Source: an uncultured Flammeovirgaceae bacterium (lineage in GTDB: Bacteria; Bacteroidota; Bacteroidia; Cytophagales; Cyclobacteriaceae). From it: DNA of 7,480 nt. A model generated the notes under the pieces. It was given only the letters and a program-made list of their open reading frames with translations. It had not been told where the DNA came from and ran no database searches. The DNA lies in contig CAMPJM010000187.1 in assembly GCA_946886805.1 (NCBI GenBank), positions 1 through 7,480 of the forward strand. Reading direction: 5' to 3'. The stretch's first letter is position 1. Each line of letters starts with the position of its first letter. Below, piece after piece: positions 1-5,946 of this stretch. The position numbers were made by a program, and so were the translations under genes.

Positions 1-310
1 TAAACGTGTAGTTGAAGGAATTTTCATCTTCCATCTTTATAACACAATGCATTACTTGTAAGTCATTTTCAAGCATTACCTCTCTACAGGCTTTGACATT
101 CTCAAGGAATTTGGTCATTTTTTCCATCACCCTCTCCAGATGACCTTGGAAATTCTTTATATCCAACAAGGTATTAGTTCCCTTTAGCTCAAAACGGTTA
201 TCTTCTTTGATTTCAAACGTCAGCGTGATAGTATCAGGTGTTTCCTCGATGAGCTCAAGGGTAGCGGCACATAGTTTTCTGCACAGGTTTTTTAAATACT
301 TGGTTTCCAT
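1..310 (-). CDS. Hypothetical protein, N-terminal part (runs off left edge)
   Basis: An open frame begins at an ATG (complement of 308-310) and stays open for 103 codons to the window edge, so only the N-terminus is visible. The protein begins METKYLKNLCRKL and is rich in charged residues and Leu. A stretch with alternating pattern (TITLTFEIKED, about residues 27-37) suggests a beta strand, and a helical stretch follows (HLERVMEKMTKFLENVK). There is no signal peptide or membrane segment, so a cytoplasmic protein is likely. No clear Shine-Dalgarno is seen; the leader is A-rich, as is common in Bacteroidota. I do not recognise the family. It lies downstream of the immunity-like array on the same strand, after about 170 bases with no gene remnant I could recognise. 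It could be another immunity or accessory gene of the module, or an unrelated neighbour. The absence of stops over 103 codons and sensible amino-acid composition support a real gene. Confidence 0.72.
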   Translation of the reverse strand, partial: METKYLKNLCRKLCAATLELIEETPDTITLTFEIKEDNRFELKGTNTLLDIKNFQGHLERVMEKMTKFLENVKACREVMLENDLQVMHCVIKMEDENSFNYTF

Positions 311-477
311 GTGGTCTTTATTTTTTTTGGGCTACTAAATTGGCTGATTGTATGTTTTTCGGGGTATTCTGGGCTTTTAGAAGGCTTCCCTTGTTTCTTC
401 AAAAATTTATTTTCTCACAAATTTCGAGGGTGACCTACTTCATCTTGGATAACATTGTATCGTTGTTTCCATTATGA
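311..477. other. Intergenic stretch with no recognised gene
   Basis: This stretch lies between the left-edge partial gene and the first decayed paralog copy. It is AT-rich with runs of T. No open frame, RNA gene or stable hairpin followed by a T-run was seen. On the minus strand I looked for the Bacteroidota promoter pattern (TTG about 20 bases before TAnnTTTG) and found only one-mismatch versions without proper spacing, so no promoter is called. It may hold further, unrecognisable decay products of the array to its right. Confidence 0.5.
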
Positions 478-577
478 TCGTTTCTACTCATCAGATCCAC
501 ATCGGTCTTCTTTCTCTAATTACCTTTTCTTCTGGTCGCAACCTAAACACTGAGGCTATCAATAGAAAACGAATCAA
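478..577 (-). pseudogene. Decayed N-terminal fragment of the immunity-like lipoprotein family (remnant B)
   Basis: No open frame covers this stretch, but pieces in shifted frames match the N-termini of the two intact paralogs. From 577 the minus strand reads LIRFLLIASV, a hydrophobic signal-like core. One base later in frame comes LGCDQKK, a canonical lipobox with its Cys. The first frame then resumes with EEKVIRER, and a third frame gives KTDVD (about 495-509). The intact lipoprotein at 1830-2798 has EEKMVVKERKTDVD in the corresponding order. The fragment begins 36 bases after the stop of remnant A, similar to the spacing between the two intact copies, and an AGGA sequence precedes the presumed start, which is now TTG. 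At least two frameshifts are needed to join the pieces. The rest of the gene is missing or unrecognisable. This is most likely a dead fourth copy of the array. The boundaries are approximate. Confidence 0.55.
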
Positions 578-612
578 GCTTCTTCCTTTGTAGGCGCTCC
601 GCCATTTCTTTG

Positions 613-800
613 CTATTGCCATATTACCTCTAAATTTTCACTATCTAATGACATATGGAGATATAACTTATAACTGTAGATGTAGTAATTCTGGTTAAAC
701 CTCATTACACCTTGACCTTTAGGTACAATCTACACTCGAGTAGTCCATAATACAGCGTGGATTTGTCTATGGATGATGGCTTTTTAACTTTAACACTATA
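613..800 (-). pseudogene. Decayed, internally deleted copy of the immunity-like family (remnant A)
   Basis: Two segments of the intact paralogs survive side by side. From about 800 to 724 the minus strand resembles codons 48-70 of the 1830-2798 gene, ending in a near-exact DYSSVDCT. Directly after this, at about 719, the sequence jumps to the C-terminal segment: KGQGVMR, then I.SY.LYLHM, then S..LEVI, then WQ and a stop at 613-615. This tail aligns without gaps to the 815-1789 paralog (KGEPVIRR, LYLHM, LEVI). About 216 codons are missing. The two parts are in different frames, with a TAA immediately after DYSSVDCT, and the signal-peptide region is absent. The nucleotide match around DYSSVDCT (725-748 against 2592-2615) is visible directly. 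The product cannot be made, so this is a broken third copy that starts about 15 bases after the stop of the second intact copy. Confidence 0.75.
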
Positions 801-814
801 ACCTACCTTCTATC

Positions 815-1789
815 TTACCTTATCACTTCAAGCTTATCGCTTCCTTTGAGCATGTGGAGATAAAGAGGATAGCTCACAATAGATCCGTCGTGAATCCGTC
901 GGATAACAGGTTCACCTTTATAATCTTCATCATTTCTAATTAACTCCACCACTTTACCATCTGCAAGAAAACGCATTTCATAATTTTCTATTAGTTCAAA
1001 TTCGCCTGGGGCAACTATTTCCTCCACCAAATCATCCCATCTTTCTTCAGAATCTTTTTGCGTATCCCAAAAAAATGCCTGTGCTACTTCCTGTTCCTTC
1101 TTATACATCATGTTGGCGTACCCTATAGTATCTTTATTTTTAGCAATATCTAAATACCTGTGATATGTTGCCAACACGTCGTTCTTTATAGAAGGAATTT
1201 TCCGCAAATCTTTAGAATTGGACCAGCCTTCCAGCACATAAGGTACCTCCAAATAAAAATCTCCTTCAAACTCCAGAGAAGCGATACCGTCTTTCTTTAT
1301 TTTCGGAGATTCAAATGTATATACGACTTCGTAATCCTCCATCTTATCCTTTCCGAACTCACCGTGTTTGATAGAGAATTTTAAAGAAGAATGATTTGTG
1401 AGAAATTTCTGAAACTCCCACTCTTGATTTCTAGGCGGTGTTAGGATGATTTTGATTTTATATTTTCCGGATTTTAATAATCGACCGTTTATAGGTTCAA
1501 CGGCCCCACCTACTGTACCTGGAGATAAAACCTCAAGGGCTTCCACTCCACCAATTTCAATTCTATATGTACAATCGACACTCGAATAATCAATCAGGTA
1601 TCGAGGACTATAATCATACCTTTTTACCCTTTGATATATATTTTTCATCTCTACGTCTGTTTTTATTTCTATTACAGCCATTATTTCTTCTGTTATATCA
1701 CTTTGAGCGTAAGCATTAAAGATTACGCTCAATAGTAGAAGAAGAACTAGCCCATGAACTGCCATGTCATACCCTATTTTTGAAAGCAT
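815..1789 (-). CDS. Secreted paralog, candidate T6SS immunity protein (second copy)
   Basis: This encodes 324 residues from the chosen ATG. An upstream in-frame GTG (complement of 1796-1798) was rejected because it overlaps the strong AAGGAG ribosome-binding site; the ATG at 1789 has ideal spacing from it. The N-terminus is a Sec signal peptide: hydrophobic core GLVLLLLLSVIF (residues 13-24), then AYA before Q29 as a likely signal peptidase I site. The mature protein would be free in the periplasm. The body carries motifs shared with its upstream paralog: PRYLIDYSSVDCTY, PGTVGGAV, HGEFGKDKM, VPYVLEGW, QKDSEERWDDLVE and RFLADGKVVEL. Beta-rich segments are followed by a helical part (about residues 200-250). 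I cannot name the family. Position directly after the effector candidate and its paralog, and export to the periplasm, point to immunity against an envelope-acting effector, but nothing in the sequence proves this. Loss of the lipoprotein Cys separates it from the first copy. Confidence 0.85.
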   Translation of the reverse strand: MLSKIGYDMAVHGLVLLLLLSVIFNAYAQSDITEEIMAVIEIKTDVEMKNIYQRVKRYDYSPRYLIDYSSVDCTYRIEIGGVEALEVLSPGTVGGAVEPINGRLLKSGKYKIKIILTPPRNQEWEFQKFLTNHSSLKFSIKHGEFGKDKMEDYEVVYTFESPKIKKDGIASLEFEGDFYLEVPYVLEGWSNSKDLRKIPSIKNDVLATYHRYLDIAKNKDTIGYANMMYKKEQEVAQAFFWDTQKDSEERWDDLVEEIVAPGEFELIENYEMRFLADGKVVELIRNDEDYKGEPVIRRIHDGSIVSYPLYLHMLKGSDKLEVIR

Positions 1790-1797
1790 ATATATCA

Positions 1798-1803
1798 CTC
1801 CTT
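1798..1803 (-). promoter_or_regulatory. Strong ribosome-binding site AAGGAG that decides the start of the 815-1789 gene
   Basis: The minus strand reads AAGGAG, 8 bases before the ATG at 1789. It is the only textbook Shine-Dalgarno in the window. It argues against the in-frame GTG that overlaps it, and it implies that this gene can be initiated independently. The genes upstream lack such a site and look translationally coupled. Confidence 0.75.
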
Positions 1804-1829
1804 ATTTCTTTTGGGTTCATGAAACATTC

Positions 1830-2798
1830 CTACTGTCGGATCACTTCCAGTTGATCACTTCCTTTGGGCATGTGGAGGTATAAACTTTGGAAACGTACGA
1901 TTCTATTTGGGTCCACGCGGCGAATTACGGTCTGGCCTTTATTCCTCCCGTCGTTTCTTCTAAGCTCCACTACTTTTCCATCGGCCAAAAACCGTAGTTC
2001 ATAATTTTCTATTGGCTGATAATACCCGGGGGCATTGATTACCTCCACCAAATCATCCCATCTTTCTTCAGAATCCTTTTGCCTATCCCAAAACAGCCCT
2101 TTAGCCACTTCCAGCTCTTTTTTGTACATCATATCGGCATAAGCAAGAGTGTCTTTGTTCTCGAGGATGGTCCGGTACTGGTTGTATACTGCTACGACTT
2201 TCTCTTCTATGTGGGGTATTTTTCTTAAATCTTTAGAATTGGTCCACCCTTCCAGTACATAAGGTACTTCCGCATAAAACTCGCCGTCAAGCTCCAAGGA
2301 TGGTATATCATCTTTTGTGATTTTAGGCGATTCGAACTCGTACACTACTTCGTAATCATCCATTTTATCTTTTCCGAACTCGCCATGTGAAATTGTGAAC
2401 TTCAAAGAGGAGTGGCTGGTCAAAAATTCCTGTGGCTCCCATGCTTGATTCCTGGGTGGCGTAATAATCACTTTTAATTTCTGCTTTCCGGATTTTAGAA
2501 TATTAGGAGTAATAGGGTCTACGGCTCCCCCTACGGTACCCGGAGCAACTATTATCACTGCATCCACTCCATTAATTAGGATTTTATAAGTACAATCCAC
2601 ACTTGAGTAGTCTACCAGATAGCGGGGATTGTAATCGCTCCTTTTTACTTTTTGGTAGATGTTTTTGATATCCACATCTGTTTTTCTTTCCTTTACAACC
2701 ATTTTTTCTTCTATTTGGTGTTCTTTCTTATTGGTTTGTCCACAGGCTTGCATATTAATCGCCCAAAGTGTGAGCATCAGTAAATTTATCCTTTTCAT
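1830..2798 (-). CDS. Lipoprotein paralog, candidate T6SS immunity protein (first copy)
   Basis: This encodes 322 residues. The N-terminus MKRINLLMLTLWAINMQAC is a lipoprotein signal with Cys19 followed by GQTNKKE, so the mature protein is probably anchored in a membrane and faces the periplasm or cell surface. After a charged linker (to about residue 40) comes the conserved body: TDVDIKNIYQKVKR, PRYLVDYSSVDCTY, APGTVGGAV (about 85-93), SHSSLKF, HGEFGKDKMDDYEVVYEFESPKI (shared with the paralog apart from small changes), VPYVLEGW (about 178-185), QKDSEERWDDLVE, and a C-terminal RFLADGKVVEL with LYLHMPKGSD. No catalytic motif is visible. The start ATG overlaps the stop of the 882-residue gene (ATGA), so the two are translationally coupled. 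Coupling of a large secreted-module protein to a small exported partner is the usual arrangement of a T6SS effector and its immunity gene; large lipoprotein immunity proteins are known for lipase effectors. The family is not recognised; the immunity role is inferred from context. Confidence 0.87.
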   Translation of the reverse strand: MKRINLLMLTLWAINMQACGQTNKKEHQIEEKMVVKERKTDVDIKNIYQKVKRSDYNPRYLVDYSSVDCTYKILINGVDAVIIVAPGTVGGAVDPITPNILKSGKQKLKVIITPPRNQAWEPQEFLTSHSSLKFTISHGEFGKDKMDDYEVVYEFESPKITKDDIPSLELDGEFYAEVPYVLEGWTNSKDLRKIPHIEEKVVAVYNQYRTILENKDTLAYADMMYKKELEVAKGLFWDRQKDSEERWDDLVEVINAPGYYQPIENYELRFLADGKVVELRRNDGRNKGQTVIRRVDPNRIVRFQSLYLHMPKGSDQLEVIRQ

Positions 2799-5443
2799 TT
2801 ATTTTCGTTTTCGGTAAAGTAATGTTTTTCAAAGGTGCCCTCATATTTAGCAAATGTAATTTCACCCTTAAATTCAAAACCAGCACCTATCAGCTCTTCC
2901 CTGGTCATTTCTTCTTCTTCCTTTTCGACCAGTTGAGCGGAAGGCATTGGAGCGGCTTCTTCTAATGCCATTCCTCCAGGTTGATCAATATAAACCTTTC
3001 CCTTCGCATAAATAGACAATTTAAGCCCCTCAAAAAAAACTTTTCTGGAAATATAAATGCCTTTCATGTCTGCTCCAAAGGTACTTTTGATTCCCAAACC
3101 CGCTTCCACTGCAGCACCTACTTCAAAACTGGTCACTACCCCATACTGAAAAACATATTTTGTTTTGCTTAAATTTAATTTCGCTTCCAGCTTTACGGTG
3201 AGGGCATTTGAGCCTGCAATAATTTCTTCCTCTTTTTCAGCGGAATAACCATTACCTAAAGCATTTCCTGCCAGTAAATTATGCTTGAGCTTAGCCTCTA
3301 TGTCCATTTTTCCGGTCACAGAAAAATCAAACTTAATTTCACTTTCCTTGTCCATGAGCAAAATTAACAGACCATCCACTATTTTTAGCGCGATATAGGC
3401 TAGGGGGTGCTTCCGACAAAGCAGCTCTAAGATATCCCACTTGAGTTCAAAGCCAACTAAAGGTTTTGCTGATAACGCAAGTTCTATTGCCAAAGCTTGC
3501 TTGTTTACGCTATTCAGCTTTTTGTCTTTTATTTCCTCACGCCACCAAGCACCAGCAAAAGCCAAAGACGGGTATAGCATTTCCAACTTCTGAGGCTTTC
3601 TGTTTAACTTGCTAATAAATGCATCTAGGGACAATTTGTCTTTCGGACTTACGGAGGTTTTTGATTCCTCGCCTTCAATAATCTTAGCTATCATCTGACA
3701 TGCCTCTGACATTGCTTGAAAACAATTAAACACATTTTCAACAAAATCTTTAGTTAGATCTTTTTTTTCATTACCGCCATCCCATTCAGCAGCCAATGAG
3801 ATTTCCATCCGTTTAAAAATCTCAATAAGCCCATTCAGATTTCCTTTCTTTTTCGGAGTACTTCCTGAAGTTCGAGTGATTTTGTCATTCTTTTTTTCAT
3901 GGCCTGTTGGTTCAACAGGAGAATCAGTTCTTTTTACTCTGTTAAAATCATTTTCTTCACAGTTGAATTTGAATTGCAAAATCCATTTAATATCAGGAAA
4001 AGTGGCAATGGAAATCTTGTGCTTGTAAGCACAGGTTTCGGTAGTGATGTTATAAATTTGAGGAGTAACAGATTTTGGCCAAAAATACTTAAAAATATTT
4101 AAGCCCCAATTTCCTTCTATATCACCATAATTATATCGAGCGTTAAATGAAAGTTCTTCATCAGATCTTTTGACGGTAGCAAAATCCTCCACCTCTTTGT
4201 CGCTCATTTTGCTTGTTCGAGTACTCGAATTGGCCATGAGAGTTCTTTTACTTTCTGTTTTTCCTTCGACTCCCGTAAAATCCCAATTTCGATTATTTGC
4301 TTTCTCTACTTTGATACTTTCATTTGCCTCTGTATCGGAAAAGCTATTTGCTACCCGTTCATATTTTACATCAGGTATATCAATGGTAAAAACCCTATTT
4401 TTGTGAGATGACTTGTTAGTGCAAACTTTTGTATTGCTGTCGGTTAGCAAAACTGTTACTTCATTTTCTTGTTTTGATCCCGCAACTATTTCAAAAATTT
4501 GTTCTTTAACTTTCCCATTTTCAAAGATAATATATTCCCGATCCTTCGTCTTTACCGTTATCCCAGTATACTTACACATCTCATACTTCTTTGCATCCAC
4601 CTCCACCTTGCCAATAGTTACAGGAACAGCGCTACCTTTATCAAGTTTACGTTCCGCTACCTCGCTCTTAATTGTGAGCTTTGCTCCCTCAAAGTTCGGG
4701 CTTAGTCTCTCGTTGGTAATTTTTACTGTAATATTGAGGTCGTACGAAAGTATTCTTTGTGCGGCGTTAAAAAGTTGACTCCGCCAAATCGTCTTAACAG
4801 GAAAATTGATAATGAGCTTGCCTTGATAAGTCTGTCCTACTATGGTTTCCAAGACACCATCAGATTCATCACTAAAAAAATTGACTTCCAAGGTATCTCC
4901 ATTCAAACCTTCTGTCTCTATATGCAGCTGAAGCATGTCGCCATACTTCACATCCCCGGTAACTTCCGGCCCTTTGTTGCCCACCTGATATTTATGCCAG
5001 CTTACCTTCGTAATTTCAGGCTTACAATATCCCGAAACAAAAAATCCAAAAGGCATTTTATTTTCCGGGGCATGCTGGAACGCTTCAAGCCAAAACAAAG
5101 CACTTCCACAAATCCTTTTAGACAATGAAATTTTAATTGACTCACCTTTTACTTCACAAGCATCTTTTGCTGTAATGCAAGGGCCACCTGGTGGAACTGA
5201 TATACATGCCCATTGTGTCGCCCGCTTTTCGGATTCTTTGGTGCCTTCATAGTAGCCGTCTTCGGGAATTTCTGCTATCACATAGCCGCCATCATCCATG
5301 CTGGTGATAACTACATGGGGGCTGCAATCATTCTTCCCAACCAAATAATCCGGAGTTGTACAGCTTCGTACCATTATTCTTTTTACTCCGGATTTCAATT
5401 TTGGCTTTGCCGGCTTTTTCTCCTCTTTTAACTTTACTTCCAT
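2795..5443 (-). CDS. Large protein of unrecognised family, candidate T6SS effector
   Basis: This 882-residue protein has no signal peptide. Visible layout: Lys-rich start (1-22); Cys-rich domain (about 23-140, seven Cys at 28, 40, 80, 89, 96, 112, 140); two beta-rich Ig-like segments (about 141-245 and 275-360), the first with the pattern ITKVSW..., VKYGDMLQLHIETEGLNGDTLEV seen, as I recall, in other Bacteroidota spike-linked proteins; hydrophilic linkers (about 365-430 and 503-535); a helical region (about 536-675) holding LAFAGAWW and AKPLVGFELKWDILELL; a hydrophobic segment PLAYIALKIVDGLLILLM (680-697); then alternating amphipathic beta strands (703-820); and an acidic tail with EKEEEE (840-845). 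No nuclease, lipase, peptidase or ADP-ribosyltransferase motif was seen. The hydrophobic helix followed by beta strands would fit a membrane-acting protein, but this is speculative. The gene starts 2 bases after the PAAR-like stop and overlaps the next gene by 4 bases. Position after vgrG and PAAR and before exported partners makes it the effector candidate. It could instead be a structural cargo carrier. Confidence 0.9.
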   Translation of the reverse strand: MEVKLKEEKKPAKPKLKSGVKRIMVRSCTTPDYLVGKNDCSPHVVITSMDDGGYVIAEIPEDGYYEGTKESEKRATQWACISVPPGGPCITAKDACEVKGESIKISLSKRICGSALFWLEAFQHAPENKMPFGFFVSGYCKPEITKVSWHKYQVGNKGPEVTGDVKYGDMLQLHIETEGLNGDTLEVNFFSDESDGVLETIVGQTYQGKLIINFPVKTIWRSQLFNAAQRILSYDLNITVKITNERLSPNFEGAKLTIKSEVAERKLDKGSAVPVTIGKVEVDAKKYEMCKYTGITVKTKDREYIIFENGKVKEQIFEIVAGSKQENEVTVLLTDSNTKVCTNKSSHKNRVFTIDIPDVKYERVANSFSDTEANESIKVEKANNRNWDFTGVEGKTESKRTLMANSSTRTSKMSDKEVEDFATVKRSDEELSFNARYNYGDIEGNWGLNIFKYFWPKSVTPQIYNITTETCAYKHKISIATFPDIKWILQFKFNCEENDFNRVKRTDSPVEPTGHEKKNDKITRTSGSTPKKKGNLNGLIEIFKRMEISLAAEWDGGNEKKDLTKDFVENVFNCFQAMSEACQMIAKIIEGEESKTSVSPKDKLSLDAFISKLNRKPQKLEMLYPSLAFAGAWWREEIKDKKLNSVNKQALAIELALSAKPLVGFELKWDILELLCRKHPLAYIALKIVDGLLILLMDKESEIKFDFSVTGKMDIEAKLKHNLLAGNALGNGYSAEKEEEIIAGSNALTVKLEAKLNLSKTKYVFQYGVVTSFEVGAAVEAGLGIKSTFGADMKGIYISRKVFFEGLKLSIYAKGKVYIDQPGGMALEEAAPMPSAQLVEKEEEEMTREELIGAGFEFKGEITFAKYEGTFEKHYFTENENK

Positions 5444-5445
5444 AA

Positions 5446-5937
5446 TTATCCAGCGGTTATTTCTAATAAAGAATCATCAATCTCCATTTGATCATGCGCA
5501 ACAGCACCCAAGGTCACACATGGGTTTATTTGGTTATGTACCGCTTCATCTTCTTCCTGCATAGCAGTTTGGCTTATGCTCATGGTCTGGCCGTGATTCA
5601 TGATGCTGATCATGCCACCCCCAACACTGCAAGTAGCTTTGCTCAGGTCTAATAATGGTTTGCCTCCCGTTGGCAAATTCACGGCCTCATACATGTTTTG
5701 CCACATGAGGTTGGCTGCGCAGGGCATAGAGCTGGGGGTACCTGGCTTGCAGGTTTTGAAGTTTAATGATGCCACGGTTTTTTCCATATCGGTAGCAATT
5801 AGTTTTTCGCTCCCATCATCATTGATATAAAACTTCTGCTGCGTAATCACTTCTAATTTGGCCATGGTGCCGGGTGCCATGGTACACATGCATGTAGCAC
5901 CATGACAAACTAAAGTTCCGCTTTTATTTGGTTTCAT
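5446..5937 (-). CDS. DUF4280 PAAR-like spike-tip protein
   Basis: This 163-residue protein has the hallmarks of the DUF4280 (PAAR-like) family. The N-terminal VCHGATCMCTMAPG (residues 10-23) has Cys11, His12, Cys16 and Cys18. The Cys-bearing pieces FKTCKPGTPSSMPC (60-73) and ATCSVGGGMISIMNHGQ (101-117) follow, with Cys140 in the tail. PAAR-like proteins cap the VgrG trimer with a small, often metal-bound, pointed beta structure and connect effectors to it; which of these Cys/His bind metal cannot be read from sequence alone. Residues 120-163 form an acidic tail (QEEDEA) beyond the core. The gene is 9 bases after the 314-residue gene and 2 bases before the large effector candidate. No Shine-Dalgarno is evident, so translation is probably coupled. 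VgrG here ends without its own PAAR domain, so this separate protein would supply the tip. Confidence 0.9.
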   Translation of the reverse strand: MKPNKSGTLVCHGATCMCTMAPGTMAKLEVITQQKFYINDDGSEKLIATDMEKTVASLNFKTCKPGTPSSMPCAANLMWQNMYEAVNLPTGGKPLLDLSKATCSVGGGMISIMNHGQTMSISQTAMQEEDEAVHNQINPCVTLGAVAHDQMEIDDSLLEITAG

Positions 5938-5946
5938 CTTCTGGTA

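Larger units (their letters stand above)
478..2798 (-). repeat. Tandem array of four paralogous immunity-like genes (two intact, two decayed)
   Basis: Four head-to-tail members of one gene family occur here in the same orientation: intact lipoprotein (1830-2798), intact secreted form (815-1789), deleted remnant A (about 613-800) and remnant B (about 478-577). The intact pair align almost gaplessly over roughly 280 residues, with about two thirds identity judged by eye. The divergence shows that the duplication is not recent. Decay increases with distance from the effector gene. This is what is expected if only the copies nearest the cognate effector remain under selection, although that is an inference. 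Confidence 0.7.

Noticed and set aside
321..328. T-run near the left-edge gene as a possible terminator
   Set aside because: No stable GC hairpin adjoins it on either strand, and it lies in the leader of the partial gene.
370..430. Possible Bacteroidota promoter on the minus strand
   Set aside because: Only one-mismatch versions of TAnnTTTG occur, and no TTG stands at the expected distance of about 20 bases.
1796..1798. GTG as start of the second immunity paralog
   Set aside because: It overlaps the AAGGAG ribosome-binding site; the ATG three codons later has correct spacing.
4088..4103. AT-rich inverted repeat CTTAAA-AATA-TTTAAG
   Set aside because: It lies inside coding sequence (around NIFKYFW of the large protein), has only A/T-rich arms and is no better than chance as a terminator or operator.
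4413..4778. Plus-strand open frame of 121 codons
   Set aside because: It lies wholly antisense inside the well-supported 882-residue gene, is rich in Ser/Phe/Leu as expected for a shadow frame, and has no start signal.
4757..5128. Plus-strand open frame of 123 codons
   Set aside because: It is also antisense within the effector candidate. Its length is plausible by chance opposite a Lys/Glu-rich gene, and no domain or signal was seen.
2795..5443. Reading the large protein as an Rhs or polymorphic-toxin protein
   Set aside because: There are no YD/RHS repeats and no recognisable C-terminal toxin domain after a conserved cleavage motif.
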